Shown one piece after another: positions 19,773 to 29,406 of a stretch of 64,000 nucleotides of DNA (position 1 is its first letter; each line of letters begins with the position of its first letter). The DNA is taken from the NCBI RefSeq assembly GCF_000380145.1, contig NZ_KB904620.1, forward strand, positions 62,001 through 126,000. Reading direction: 5' to 3'. The DNA comes from Streptococcus thoraltensis DSM 12221 (GTDB lineage: Bacteria > Bacillota > Bacilli > Lactobacillales > Streptococcaceae). The notes beneath the pieces were generated by a model. It had not been told where the DNA came from. It saw only the letters and a list, made by a program, of their open reading frames with translations, and searched no databases. The translations under genes and the position numbers were made by a program.

Positions 19773-21230
19773 ATGACAAACGAAACCCTCATGCAGTATT
19801 TTGAATGGTATTTACCACCAGATGGCCAGCATTGGCAGCGCCTTGTTGATGATGTTGATACTTTAAAACAACTAGGTGTCAATAAGGTTTGGATGCCACC
19901 AGCTTTCAAGGGAACTGGCTTTGAGGATGTCGGTTACGGTGTTTACGATCTCTTTGACTTAGGAGAATTTGACCAAAAAGGAACTGTTCCGACGAAATAT
20001 GGAACCAAAGAAGACTATCTTCGTGCCATCAAGGCTTTAAATGAGGCTGGAATCATGCCTATTGCAGATGTGGTTCTTAATCACAAGGCAAATGGTGATG
20101 AAAAAGAACGTTTTAAGGTTTTGAAAATGAATCAAACTAATCGCCAAGAAGCCATTTCAGAACCTTACGATATTGAAGCCTGGACTCACTTTACCTTCCC
20201 CGGTCGCCAGAAACAGTATGATGATTTTGAGTGGCACTGGTACCATTTCACCGGGATGGACTATGACGCGCTTAATAATGAAACTGGTCTGTACATGGTC
20301 ATGGGTGACAATAAGGGATGGGCAGATCAGGACAGTGTTGACGAAGAAAATGGTAATTATGATTACCTCATGTTCAACGATATTGATTTCGATCATCCAG
20401 AAGTAGTCGCTAATCTACAAAAATGGGTTAGTTGGTTCTTAGAAACAAGTCAGGTAGGAGGATTTCGCTTAGATGCTGTGAAGCATATTGATTCTAAATT
20501 CATGGCTGATTTTATCCGTTATATTCGTGAGCATCTCAAAGAAGATCTTTATGTTTTTGGAGAATATTGGAAGGATGATACTGAGGAAAACATTGACTAC
20601 TTAGAAGATGTTGACATGCAATTTGACTTGGTGGATGTTGTTTTACACATGAACCTTTACCAAGCCTCACAGACTGGTCAGGACTTTGATTTATCGAGAA
20701 TCTTGGAAGGGAGTTTGATGCAGACTCGACCAGATTTTGCGGTAACTTTTGTGGACAATCATGATTCTCAAAGAGGGCAGTCCTTGGAGTCTACAGTGGC
20801 AGACTGGTTTAAACCTCTTGCTTACAGCTTTATTATGCTGCGCCAGCAAGGGAAACCCTGTCTTTTCTACGGGGATTACTACGGTATTGAGGGAGAATTT
20901 GCTCAGCCCTCTTTCAAAGAGGTTATTGACAAATTAGCCTACCTCAGACAGCACCATGTTTATGGCAATCAAGTGGACTATTTTGACCATCCTAATTGTA
21001 TTGGCTGGGTCAATCAAGGTGATAAGGAACACCCGAATCCACTAGCAGTTGTCATATCGAATGGTGATGCTGGTTGGAAAGACATGGAACTTGGTCAATT
21101 ACATGCTGGAAAAACTTTCATTGATTACCTAGGTCATTCAGACGAAGAAGTCGTCATTGATGACAAGGGTTGGGCAAGATTTCCAGTTCAAGCTGGGTCA
21201 GTCTCAGCCTGGGTTCCAAAAGCTTACTGA
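19773..21230 (+). CDS. cytoplasmic alpha-amylase, GH13
   Basis: 485 residues without signal peptide, similar to the intracellular GH13_5 amylases. It opens with QYFEWYLPPDGQHWQRL. The catalytic residues are visible: Asp nucleophile in GGFRLDAVKHID, Glu in LYVFGEYWKDD and the third Asp in FVDNHDSQRG. It hydrolyses alpha-1,4-glucans or maltodextrins inside the cell, using imported dextrins or stored glycogen. It is downstream of ccpA as in other pyogenic streptococci, separated by a terminator. Confidence 0.93.
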   Translation: MTNETLMQYFEWYLPPDGQHWQRLVDDVDTLKQLGVNKVWMPPAFKGTGFEDVGYGVYDLFDLGEFDQKGTVPTKYGTKEDYLRAIKALNEAGIMPIADVVLNHKANGDEKERFKVLKMNQTNRQEAISEPYDIEAWTHFTFPGRQKQYDDFEWHWYHFTGMDYDALNNETGLYMVMGDNKGWADQDSVDEENGNYDYLMFNDIDFDHPEVVANLQKWVSWFLETSQVGGFRLDAVKHIDSKFMADFIRYIREHLKEDLYVFGEYWKDDTEENIDYLEDVDMQFDLVDVVLHMNLYQASQTGQDFDLSRILEGSLMQTRPDFAVTFVDNHDSQRGQSLESTVADWFKPLAYSFIMLRQQGKPCLFYGDYYGIEGEFAQPSFKEVIDKLAYLRQHHVYGNQVDYFDHPNCIGWVNQGDKEHPNPLAVVISNGDAGWKDMELGQLHAGKTFIDYLGHSDEEVVIDDKGWARFPVQAGSVSAWVPKAY

Positions 21231-21235
21231 TTTGA

Positions 21236-21277
21236 GATTGAAGAAACTGTCTATCTTGGACATTTTCTTCAATCTTT
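21236..21277 (+). terminator. amylase terminator
   Basis: Arms GATTGAAGAAA / TTTCTTCAATC followed by TTTTTCTTT, directly after the amylase stop codon. Confidence 0.75.
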
Positions 21278-21409
21278 TTCTTTGTAATCATAATCGAAAA
21301 ACTCTCGAAAATGTTGAAAAAACAACGTTTTTAAGATTTTGATTACCATCCGTCTCCCTAGAAGATGTGTCAAATTATCAAATTTTCAGAAAGGGATTTA
21401 CCTTTTCTG

Positions 21410-21434
21410 AATCAGTCCTTGGACTGATTTTTTG
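21410..21434 (+). terminator. second hairpin before the glycosyltransferase promoter
   Basis: AATCAGTCC-TT-GGACTGATT followed by a T run. It ends just before the promoter of the next gene and would insulate it from read-through. Confidence 0.75.
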
Positions 21435-21478
21435 GTTTGTTAATGAAAATGTCCTCTGATTACGTTATAATAGGCTTT

Positions 21479-22477
21479 ATGAAAGTATTACTGTATTTAG
21501 AAGCGCCAGAACAGCTGAGCAAATCAGGTATTGGTCGGGCTATAAAACATCAGAAAAAAGCGTTGGAGCTAGCAGGTATTGACTATACGACAGATCCCAA
21601 TGATGATTATGATCTTGTACATATCAATACTTATGGCCTCAAAAGTTGGAATCTTTTAAGGAAATCTCAAAAAGCAGGCAAGCGCGTGATTATGCACGCA
21701 CATTCCACCAAGGAAGATTTTGAAAATTCTTTTATCGGGTCAAATATGGCTGCACCTCTTTTCAAAAAACATCTCATGCGCTTTTACCAAGCGGCGGATT
21801 ATTTGATTACGCCAACAGACTATTCTAAAAAGTTGATTCAATCCTACGGTATTACGACGCCCATTTCAGCCATTTCCAATGGAATTGATTTGAGTCGTTA
21901 TCAACAAAGTTATAGTAAGGAAGCTATTTTTAGGGCACATTTTAACCTTAAAAAAAGCGATAAGGTCGTCATTTCTGCAGGTCTCTTTTTTGAGCGTAAG
22001 GGAATCGATGATTTTGTCAAAGTCGCAAAACTGATGCCTCACGTAACCTTTATCTGGTTTGGACACATTAATCATTACTTGATTCCAAGTCATATTAGAA
22101 ATATTGTCGAAGGCGATCATCCAGACAATGTTATCTTTCCAGGCTATATCAAGGGAGATATTTACGAGGGTGCCATGACAGGAGCTGATGCCTTTTTCTT
22201 CCCAAGTCGTGAAGAAACAGAAGGGATCGTTGTTTTAGAAGCTCTAGCTAGTCGTCAAAATCTAGTTTTACGTGACATTCCTGTTTATGAGGGGTGGATT
22301 GATGAGAATTCTGCCTATCTAGCTAAGACTGTTGTCGGTTTTGTCTACGCCTTAGAAAAAGTTCTTGCTGGTAAAGAAGATAAGATTGAGGCTGGTTATC
22401 AGGTTGCCGCAAGGAAGGATATCAAGCTGGTTGCAGAGCAATTAGCAGCAGTGTATCAAAAAGTATTGGAGCTCTAA
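21479..22477 (+). CDS. GT4 glycosyltransferase, probable glycolipid galactosyl/glucosyltransferase (CpoA-like)
   Basis: 332 residues of the GT-B fold, family GT4. It begins MKVLLYLEAPEQLSKSG, has the acceptor-side GIGRAIKHQKKAL and a C-terminal donor site FFPSREETEGIVVLEALA (the E-x7-E motif). In pneumococcus and relatives a GT pair at this position makes the membrane glycolipids GlcDAG and GalGlcDAG, lipoteichoic acid anchors. The stop codon and the next start are adjacent, so they form an operon. A TATAAT at 21466-21471 places the transcription start on or next to the ATG, with no ribosome site: a possible leaderless gene. The open frame extends 14 codons upstream but into the promoter. Confidence 0.8.
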   Translation: MKVLLYLEAPEQLSKSGIGRAIKHQKKALELAGIDYTTDPNDDYDLVHINTYGLKSWNLLRKSQKAGKRVIMHAHSTKEDFENSFIGSNMAAPLFKKHLMRFYQAADYLITPTDYSKKLIQSYGITTPISAISNGIDLSRYQQSYSKEAIFRAHFNLKKSDKVVISAGLFFERKGIDDFVKVAKLMPHVTFIWFGHINHYLIPSHIRNIVEGDHPDNVIFPGYIKGDIYEGAMTGADAFFFPSREETEGIVVLEALASRQNLVLRDIPVYEGWIDENSAYLAKTVVGFVYALEKVLAGKEDKIEAGYQVAARKDIKLVAEQLAAVYQKVLEL

Positions 22478-22478
22478 A

Positions 22479-23831
22479 ATGAGAGTTGGACTATTCACGG
22501 ATACCTACTTCCCGCAAATTTCGGGGGTAGCAACGAGTATCAAAACCCTAAAAACAGAGTTGGAAAAATTAGGACATGAGGTCTTTATTTTTACAGCAAC
22601 GGAAAAAAATATCCGTGTTGATGAAGACCCTACCATCATTCGCTTACCAAGTGTTCCATTTGTAGCTTTTAGTGAAAGACGTGTCGTTTATTCTGGTTTG
22701 TCTTCGGCATATAAGATTGCTAAGGAACATCATCTAGATATTATCCATACTCAAACAGAATTCAGTGTTGGCATTTTTGGTTGGATGATTGGGAAAGAAT
22801 TAGGGATTCCAGTCGTCCATACCTATCACACGCATTATGAAGACTATGTGCATTACATTGCCAAAGGACGATTGATTAGACCGGGTATGGTCAAGTATTT
22901 TGTGCGCAATTTCCTGAAAGATTGTGACGGTGTTATCTGTCCAAGCCCTATTGTTTTGAACATTTTAGATTCTTATAAGGTCAAAATTCCTAAGAGGGTT
23001 ATCTCAACTGGGATTGATTTGGAGCAGTATAAACGCCCTGAGATTCAAGAATCTGATATTGTGGCTTTACGTCAAGAATTAGGGATTGCTAGTGATGAAA
23101 CCATGCTGTTAAGTTTATCACGTGTTTCCTATGAAAAAAATATTCAAGCTGTTTTACGCGCTCTTCCAGAGGTTATTGCAGAAAATCCAAAGGTCAAATG
23201 TGTAGTGGTAGGTGATGGCCCTTACCTTGATGATTTAAAAGAGTTAGTCGATGCCTTAGCCCTACATGACCGCGTGATTTTTACGGGAATGATAGCTCAG
23301 AATAGGACAGCTTATTACTATAAGGCAGCTGATTTTCTAGTATCTGCCTCAACCAGTGAAACACAAGGGTTGACCTATACTGAGAGTCTGGTTAGTGGGA
23401 CACCAATTATCGCACACACCAATTCTTATTTAGAAGATTTGCTGGATTGTCCCATGTTTGGCTATCTTTATGATGATGACGAGGACATTGCCCAAGCCAT
23501 TTTAAATGCTATCTCTGGTACGCCAGAAATGACAGAAGAGTGTTTAGCTCATAAACTTTATGAGATGTCATCAGAGCGCTTTGCCTTGTCGATTTACGAG
23601 CTTTATATTGATGCCATTATTTCTAAAAATTATCAAGTGAGCACAAGTCCCTTTGCTTTGGATGGTAAGAAAAAATACACGCACATCAAATTAATGAGAA
23701 ACACTTTTGGTGTTCCGTCAACACTTGTTCGAACGACAGCTCAAACGTCTGTTAGGGTGTTAAAAACGCCAAAATTATTAGTAGATCGGATTAGAACAAT
23801 TTCGTTACGAGATCGGGATTCGGACGACTAA
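22479..23831 (+). CDS. GT4 glycosyltransferase, probable 1,2-diacylglycerol 3-glucosyltransferase (IagA-like)
   Basis: 450 residues, GT4. Starts MRVGLFTDTYFPQISGVATS, the usual N-terminus of monoglucosyl-diacylglycerol synthases. The HTHYEDYVHYIAKG segment and the donor motif STSETQGLTYTESLVSG follow. The last 60 residues are basic and probably bind anionic lipid at the membrane face. It is expected to transfer glucose to diacylglycerol, giving the first lipid of the lipoteichoic acid anchor. In group B Streptococcus the homologue iagA affects invasion. It begins one base after the stop of the preceding glycosyltransferase, so the two are translationally coupled. Confidence 0.85.
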   Translation: MRVGLFTDTYFPQISGVATSIKTLKTELEKLGHEVFIFTATEKNIRVDEDPTIIRLPSVPFVAFSERRVVYSGLSSAYKIAKEHHLDIIHTQTEFSVGIFGWMIGKELGIPVVHTYHTHYEDYVHYIAKGRLIRPGMVKYFVRNFLKDCDGVICPSPIVLNILDSYKVKIPKRVISTGIDLEQYKRPEIQESDIVALRQELGIASDETMLLSLSRVSYEKNIQAVLRALPEVIAENPKVKCVVVGDGPYLDDLKELVDALALHDRVIFTGMIAQNRTAYYYKAADFLVSASTSETQGLTYTESLVSGTPIIAHTNSYLEDLLDCPMFGYLYDDDEDIAQAILNAISGTPEMTEECLAHKLYEMSSERFALSIYELYIDAIISKNYQVSTSPFALDGKKKYTHIKLMRNTFGVPSTLVRTTAQTSVRVLKTPKLLVDRIRTISLRDRDSDD

Positions 23832-24034
23832 ATAATCCGCACAAGAAGGGCATGAAAAAAGTCTCTATTTCAGATAAGGTATTTTCATAAAATTACATTT
23901 TTATGCTGACATTTTGTGTGATAGCAATGAAAATGAGGGAATGCCCATGCGATGATATGAATTTATTTGAAACTATTTTGAAAAAATGAACGTAATAAGA
24001 AAATAATTTCATTTATTTTCATTCAATAACTGAC

Positions 24035-24290
24035 TTGACAATCTGATGAATTGTGATATTATAAGCCTTAGAAGACACGTCTGTCAGTCGTCATTTTTGA
24101 GAGAGTATCCGGTTGGTGTGAGGATATAGGTGGCCTGATGAGATACTACTTCTCATGATTTTATGCAAACATAAAAGGGTGGTTCCCTTATCGCCATTAG
24201 AGTTCTAGGGGCTTTTCTTGTCACTAGATAAACTAAGGTGGAACCACGTTACGACGTCCTTTTGGAGGACGTCGTATTTTCTTTTTTAAG
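24035..24290 (+). promoter_or_regulatory. threonine T-box leader and promoter of thrS
   Basis: Promoter TTGACA (24035-24040), 16 bp, TATTAT (24057-24062). The leader holds a specifier region with ACT codons (24145-24150) in AGATACTACTTCTC, the T-box AAGGTGGAACCACG (24235-24248) and a terminator hairpin ACGACGTCC / GGACGTCGT (24251-24275) with a T run. Uncharged threonyl-tRNA should pair at both sites, disrupt the terminator and turn thrS on. Confidence 0.9.
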
Positions 24291-24405
24291 AAGCTGGATC
24301 CCTTCTTAAAAATAGAAGCCCATAAAATCAGGTGTGTTTTCTTAAACAGTTGTCTAATAATTAGCAAGACTAAAGTCTTGTTTACTAAATAAAAAGGAGA
24401 TTCTT

Positions 24406-26361
24406 ATGATTAAAATTACTTTCCCAGATGGTGCTGTTCGCGAGTTTGAGTCTGGTGTATCAACAGTTGATATTGCTGAATCTATTAGTAAATCATTGGC
24501 TAAAAAAGCTTTGGCTGGTAAATTTAACGGTCAGTTATTGGATACTGTTCGCCCACTGACAGAAGACGGAACACTTGAAATTGTCACTCCAGACCATGAA
24601 GATGCCTACGATGTGCTTCGCCACTCAGCGGCTCACTTGTTCGCTCAAGCAGCGAAACGTCTTTTCCCTAATCTTCACTTGGGTGTAGGTCCGGCTATTC
24701 AGGATGGTTTCTACTACGATACTGACAATGCTGAAGGTCAAATTTCAAATGAAGATCTTCCTCGTATCGAAGAAGAAATGCAAAAAATTGTTCGTGAAAA
24801 CTATCCATGTATTCGTGAAGAAATTTCAAAAGAAGAAGCACTTGAACTCTTCAAGGATGATCCTTATAAAGTTGAATTAATCAGCGAACACGCTGACGAT
24901 GCTGCTGGTTTAACCATTTACCGCCAGGGTGAATTCGTTGACCTTTGCCGTGGTCCACATATTCCTTCAACTGGTCATATCAAAGTCTTCAAACTGCTCA
25001 ATGTGGCGGGAGCTTACTGGCGTGGAAATTCTGACAATGCCATGATGCAACGTGTATACGGAACAGCTTGGTTTGATAAAAAAGACCTTAAAAACTACCT
25101 CAAAATGCGTGAAGAAGCTAAAGAACGTGACCACCGTAAACTTGGTAAAGAACTTGATCTCTTCATGATTTCGCAAGAAGTTGGACAAGGTTTCCCATTC
25201 TGGTTACCAGATGGGGCAACTGTTCGTCGTACTTTGGAGCGCTACATCACTGATAAAGAATTGGCTTCAGGTTACCAACACGTTTACACCCCACCTCTTG
25301 CTTCAGTAGAATTGTACAAAACATCAGGTCACTGGGATCACTATCAAGAAGATATGTTCCCAACTATGGACATGGGTGATGGTGAAGAAATCGTTCTTCG
25401 TCCAATGAACTGTCCACACCACATTCAAGTTTATAAAAACCACGTTCGCTCTTACCGTGAGCTACCAATTCGTATCGCAGAGCTTGGTATGATGCACCGT
25501 TATGAAAAATCTGGTTCCCTCACTGGACTTCAACGTGTACGTGAAATGACTTTGAATGACGGTCATATCTTTGTGGCGCCTGAACAAATCCAAGAAGAAT
25601 TCCAGAAAGCACTGCAACTGGTTATTGATGTTTACGGTGACTTCAACCTTACTGACTATCGTTTCCGTTTGTCATACCGTGATCCTGAAGACAAGGAAAA
25701 ATACTTTGACAATGATGAAATGTGGGAAAATGCTCAAACCATGCTTAAAGCAGCGCTAGATGAAATGGAGTTGGATTACTTTGAGGCAGAAGGTGAAGCA
25801 GCCTTCTATGGTCCAAAACTTGATATTCAAGTGAAAACTGCCCTTGGTAATGAAGAAACCTTGTCAACAATCCAACTTGACTTCCTTCTTCCTGAACGTT
25901 TTGAACTTTCATATGTTGGTGCAGATGGAGAAGAACACCGTCCGGTTATGATTCACCGTGGTATTATTTCAACTATGGAACGCTTTACTGCCATTCTGAT
26001 TGAAACTTATAAAGGAGCCTTCCCAACATGGCTTGCGCCACATCAAGTGACAGTTATTCCGATTTCAAATGAAGCTCACGTAGACTACGCTTGGGAAGTG
26101 GCTAAGAAACTTCGTGATCTTGGTATTCGTGCCGATGTTGATGAACGTAACGAAAAAATGCAATACAAGATTCGTCAAAGTCAAACAAGTAAAATCCCTT
26201 ACCAATTAATCGTTGGGGATAAAGAGATGGAAGATAAATCTGTTAACGTTCGTCGCTACGGTAAGAATGAAACTGAAACAGTGCCAGTTGAAAGCTTTAT
26301 CGAAGCAATCCAAGCAGATATTGCTCGCAAATCAAGACCAGTTGAAGAAGCTGTAGAATAA
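24406..26361 (+). CDS. thrS: threonyl-tRNA synthetase
   Basis: 651 residues, class II synthetase. Domains in order: TGS (1-62), editing SAD domain with [16 protein letters not shown] and a second zinc-site [12 protein letters not shown], catalytic core with LRPMNCPHH (zinc Cys) and motif 2 [19 protein letters not shown], and the anticodon-binding domain from about 545. It charges tRNA-Thr in the cytosol. Controlled by the T-box just upstream. Its terminator is the sequence that has been duplicated to bracket the following island. Confidence 0.98.
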   Translation: MIKITFPDGAVREFESGVSTVDIAESISKSLAKKALAGKFNGQLLDTVRPLTEDGTLEIVTPDHEDAYDVLRHSAAHLFAQAAKRLFPNLHLGVGPAIQDGFYYDTDNAEGQISNEDLPRIEEEMQKIVRENYPCIREEISKEEALELFKDDPYKVELISEHADDAAGLTIYRQGEFVDLCRGPHIPSTGHIKVFKLLNVAGAYWRGNSDNAMMQRVYGTAWFDKKDLKNYLKMREEAKERDHRKLGKELDLFMISQEVGQGFPFWLPDGATVRRTLERYITDKELASGYQHVYTPPLASVELYKTSGHWDHYQEDMFPTMDMGDGEEIVLRPMNCPHHIQVYKNHVRSYRELPIRIAELGMMHRYEKSGSLTGLQRVREMTLNDGHIFVAPEQIQEEFQKALQLVIDVYGDFNLTDYRFRLSYRDPEDKEKYFDNDEMWENAQTMLKAALDEMELDYFEAEGEAAFYGPKLDIQVKTALGNEETLSTIQLDFLLPERFELSYVGADGEEHRPVMIHRGIISTMERFTAILIETYKGAFPTWLAPHQVTVIPISNEAHVDYAWEVAKKLRDLGIRADVDERNEKMQYKIRQSQTSKIPYQLIVGDKEMEDKSVNVRRYGKNETETVPVESFIEAIQADIARKSRPVEEAVE

Positions 26362-26491
26362 TAATCTGATATAAGAAGCATTCTGTCTTTGGGTTACTAG
26401 CAGTCACAACATTCTATACCTTATAAGATTATGCTTTAAGGCAATCGCATGTGGTTTTGTAGAAATCACTTGCGGTTGCTTTTTTTGTTTT
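26358..26491 (+). repeat. left direct repeat of the island (native thrS terminator copy)
   Basis: From 26372 to the T tract it is identical to 32925 onwards for about 113 bp, apart from 7 versus 6 T at the end. A 3-nt indel near the left end precedes a further 11 bp of identity. It contains the thrS terminator, stem GCAATCGCATGTGGTTT with its partner and a T run. It starts on the last bases of the thrS coding sequence. Confidence 0.95.
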
Positions 26492-26658
26492 CCCTAAAAA
26501 ATGTGAAAAATTGTAAGGTGTGGTATAACTAATGCGATGTTATATCCTTTAAAAATCAAATTCAGAACTTGTTGAGTTAAGTCTATGAACTTCCTTATTT
26601 AGTATGGGCTATTCAACATACTAAACAAAAGATATAGAAAAATTAAATTATAGAAATT

Positions 26659-28317
26659 TCAATCATAATCAGAAGATGGTTTAGAATGAGTGTGATAATG
26701 ATGATAACAGTAAATTGATAAATTCAGATGTAGTATTGAGTTGAGCTGTTTTAAATCAATTCTTAAAAGTTCTTCAATTTTTTGAAGACGAAAGCGTAAA
26801 GTATTTTTATGAATGAAGAGTTTCTGAGCAGTGGTTTGATGATTTAAATTGTTAGCAAAAAACTGAGTTAAGGTATTAATTAAGTCGGTGTGATGCTCCC
26901 TGTCATATATTTTTAATGGGTCAATATACTGTTTTAAGAGTCTATCAATCATGGCGTGATTTAATTGACTATCATCATCCAAAAAGAGTTGTAAAATACC
27001 TAATTGTTGGTAGTATTGGCACCGTGATGATGATGGATTATTTTTCGTAAATAGATAAGCCTGTTCAGCTTCTTTATATGCCTCGTCAAGTTTATAGTAA
27101 GAGTGAAGGTTACTTACTCCAATTGAATAGGTGTTATAGGCGACATTGTGGTTTATAAAATGTACTAGAGAATCAATAAATCTTTTAATTTCTTGCTGTT
27201 CCCTTCCATATAAAAGAATTAGGTAAGAACCTCTATTAAAAACTAATATATTCTCGTTATTAAAGACTTTAGAAATCAAATCCTCACTTAATCGATGAAG
27301 ATTGTTTTCCCTCTTAATAAAACTAATTTTTTCTAAATCAGGAGAAGAAATAATCACTAAATAGTAATTAGTTTCGATTTTTGATCCTAAAGATAGACTA
27401 TAGCTGTCTTTATTGTATTGGATATGTTCTGTATTTTGAGTGAGAAGTTCTTCTAGAATTAAATTACGATAGCGTTGGTTATTTTGTCTAATTTCACGAA
27501 AGATGGCCTGTCTTAAAAGAAAAATTGATTGAATACTCTTGATACGAGCAATAATTTCAGAAGAAAGAGTGCTATCTTTACTCATTTTTAAAAATGTGTG
27601 AGCAATAAGTTTTCCTTTCTGAATGATGGGTATTTGATAGTATTTATAAGAATTGTCCTGATTATTTATAAAAGAATGTCCATAAACAGCTTGCCTATGT
27701 ATATCATAACCAATAATAATTTCAGAATCTAGGAGTATACGCTTGAAAAGAGTGATTTGTGATTGCCAGTCAGATTCGAATGAGGCGTCAATAATTTCCA
27801 TATTTGGGTTAATGATTGAAAGAGATATTCCTGTCATATTATAGACAATTGAACATAATTCGTTCATGCTTTTACTGTCACTTAGATAATTTAGGAGAGA
27901 GTGATGGAACTTTTCAATTTCTTGCATTTGTATATTTTGTTGTTCTTGACTTAGTTTATGGATTTCACGTGTTAACTCACTCCAAGAATAATCATTATCA
28001 ACAAAGATTATGGGAAGGTCAATATCTAGAAGGAAATCACGAATAGTTTTATCAACATGAATTTTAAATTTTTTCTTACTAACAATAGCAGTTACACCTT
28101 TATGTTTTAATCTACGAATAAAATTTATAGATAAATGGGTTTCCATGAAGTTTCCAATGATCAAAAGCTCATTTGGCACAATCCAATCATCAATAGTCGG
28201 AGTATCCATAATAGTGAAGTTGATAAATTTTTTGAGAAGGCTTTTTTCATTGCTGGCTAGTAAATCAGCTTGTCTAAAAGGTTTACAGATGAGCAGTTCT
28301 TGAAGGCTTAATTTCAT
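26659..28317 (-). CDS. PucR-family transcriptional regulator
   Basis: 552 residues. The N-terminal 120 residues match the PucR sensor domain (LSLQELLICKPFRQADLLAS, NELLIIGNF, GVTAIVSKKK). A central GGDEF-like/CdaR fold segment follows, and the C-terminus has the PucR-type helix-turn-helix (FANNLNHQTTAQKLFIHKNTLRFRLQKIEELL). Relatives sense purine-breakdown products or other nitrogen compounds and usually activate a neighbouring operon. The ATG at 28317 has AAGGAG 8 nt upstream; an earlier ATG at 28338 lacks one. It is divergent from the carbamoyltransferase operon and lies inside the repeat-bounded island, so it is the likely specific regulator. The inducer is unknown. Confidence 0.85.
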   Translation of the reverse strand: MKLSLQELLICKPFRQADLLASNEKSLLKKFINFTIMDTPTIDDWIVPNELLIIGNFMETHLSINFIRRLKHKGVTAIVSKKKFKIHVDKTIRDFLLDIDLPIIFVDNDYSWSELTREIHKLSQEQQNIQMQEIEKFHHSLLNYLSDSKSMNELCSIVYNMTGISLSIINPNMEIIDASFESDWQSQITLFKRILLDSEIIIGYDIHRQAVYGHSFINNQDNSYKYYQIPIIQKGKLIAHTFLKMSKDSTLSSEIIARIKSIQSIFLLRQAIFREIRQNNQRYRNLILEELLTQNTEHIQYNKDSYSLSLGSKIETNYYLVIISSPDLEKISFIKRENNLHRLSEDLISKVFNNENILVFNRGSYLILLYGREQQEIKRFIDSLVHFINHNVAYNTYSIGVSNLHSYYKLDEAYKEAEQAYLFTKNNPSSSRCQYYQQLGILQLFLDDDSQLNHAMIDRLLKQYIDPLKIYDREHHTDLINTLTQFFANNLNHQTTAQKLFIHKNTLRFRLQKIEELLRIDLKQLNSILHLNLSIYCYHHYHTHSKPSSDYD

Positions 28318-28336
28318 ATAGAGTTCTCCTTGTAAC

Positions 28337-28405
28337 AAAGCACAAAGAATGCGCTTTCATTATGTGCTTTAGTACATTGATTCTAACATATCCGATTGTT
28401 AAAAT
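28337..28405 (+). promoter_or_regulatory. operator, cre and promoter of the carbamoyltransferase operon
   Basis: Perfect inverted repeat AAAGCACA (28337-28344) / TGTGCTTT (28363-28370), 18 bp apart. Nested inside is a cre-like site, read on the minus strand as ATGAAAGCGCATTCT (28347-28361). The promoter follows: TTGATT (28377-28382), 17 bp, TAAAAT (28400-28405). The dyad is upstream of the -35, as expected for an activator such as the adjacent PucR-type protein. Confidence 0.65.
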
Positions 28406-28432
28406 AAAGATAAAAAAAGGAGGGATTTCGTT

Positions 28433-29371
28433 ATGAGGAATCGTTATCAAGGAAAAGACTATTTGGCTTTTAAAGATATGACACGTGAAGAAATCGAATT
28501 CATCACAGATTTATCTTTAGATTTTAAGAAAAAATGGTATGCCCGTGAACCACATGAATACTTTAAAGGTCAAGTATGGGCGGCATTGTTTGAAAAAAAT
28601 AGTACGCGCACTCGTAACGCATTTGAACGTGCAGCAGCTGATTTAGGCATTAAAGTTGTATATTTACGTCCAGATGAAATGCAAATGACGCGTGGAGAAC
28701 CTTTGAAAGATACTGCACGTATTCTTGATCGTTATTTTGATGGTTTATTCATTCGTACATTTGGACACGAGATTGTAGAAGAGTGTTCTGCTTGGATGGA
28801 GAGTCCTGTTATTAATGGTTTAACAGCTCTTGAGCATCCAACTCAGGGTATTGCAGATTTAATGACTATTAAAGAAAAGAAAGGTGATTTCAAAGGTCTT
28901 AAGATTTGTTACTCTGGTAATCTTTACAATGTTTGTTATACAACAATGATTTTCTGTGCGACACTGGGAATGAATCTTTCGATTGCTTGTCCAGAAGGTT
29001 TAGAGCCAGATTCAGAAATTTTAGCTGAAACAAAACGTCGTGCAGCTGTATCAGGTGCAAAAATTGAGCTTACACAAGATTTTGACGAAGCCCTAAAGGA
29101 TGCCGATATCGTCTACGGAATGTCACAATACAGTATGGGACAATCAGAAGAAGAAATTGAATACTTAAAATCAGCTTTCAAACCTTATCAAATTACATTA
29201 GAAGCTATGAAAAAGGCAAAACCAGATGCTATTTTTATGCATTGCTTACCAGCTCATCGTGGTGAAGAAGTTACTGATGAAGTGATGGAATGTACCCAGT
29301 CAGTTATTTTTGATGAAGGTGAAAACCGAATGCACTCAATTAAAGGTATTTTAGCAGCGGTTGCGAAATAA
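28433..29371 (+). CDS. carbamoyltransferase of the ornithine/putrescine carbamoyltransferase group
   Basis: 312 residues with both OTC domains. Carbamoyl-phosphate motifs are intact: STRTR (57-61), HPTQ (135-138), HCLPAHRGEEV (270-280). The second-substrate region differs from known branches. Where ornithine enzymes have a GDxxNNV-type segment it reads SGNLYNV (161-167), and where OTC ends in an SMG loop or putrescine enzymes in a TDVWYG-type loop it reads DADIVYGM (224-230), followed by SMGQSEE. The C-terminus (ENRMHSIKGIL) is closest to putrescine carbamoyltransferase. It therefore probably phosphorolyses, or forms, a ureido compound other than citrulline. No carbamate kinase is nearby; ATP recovery would need one elsewhere. 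First gene of the island operon, strong ribosome site (AAAGGAGGG). Confidence 0.8.
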   Translation: MRNRYQGKDYLAFKDMTREEIEFITDLSLDFKKKWYAREPHEYFKGQVWAALFEKNSTRTRNAFERAAADLGIKVVYLRPDEMQMTRGEPLKDTARILDRYFDGLFIRTFGHEIVEECSAWMESPVINGLTALEHPTQGIADLMTIKEKKGDFKGLKICYSGNLYNVCYTTMIFCATLGMNLSIACPEGLEPDSEILAETKRRAAVSGAKIELTQDFDEALKDADIVYGMSQYSMGQSEEEIEYLKSAFKPYQITLEAMKKAKPDAIFMHCLPAHRGEEVTDEVMECTQSVIFDEGENRMHSIKGILAAVAK

Positions 29372-29406
29372 TACCTCGTTTACATTAAGAAGTTCGAGGT
29401 AGTAAG

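Noticed and set aside
24176..24192. Second T-box sequence (GGGTGGTTCCC) in the thrS leader
   Set aside because: It does not match the T-box core and is not followed by its own terminator; more likely part of an internal stem.
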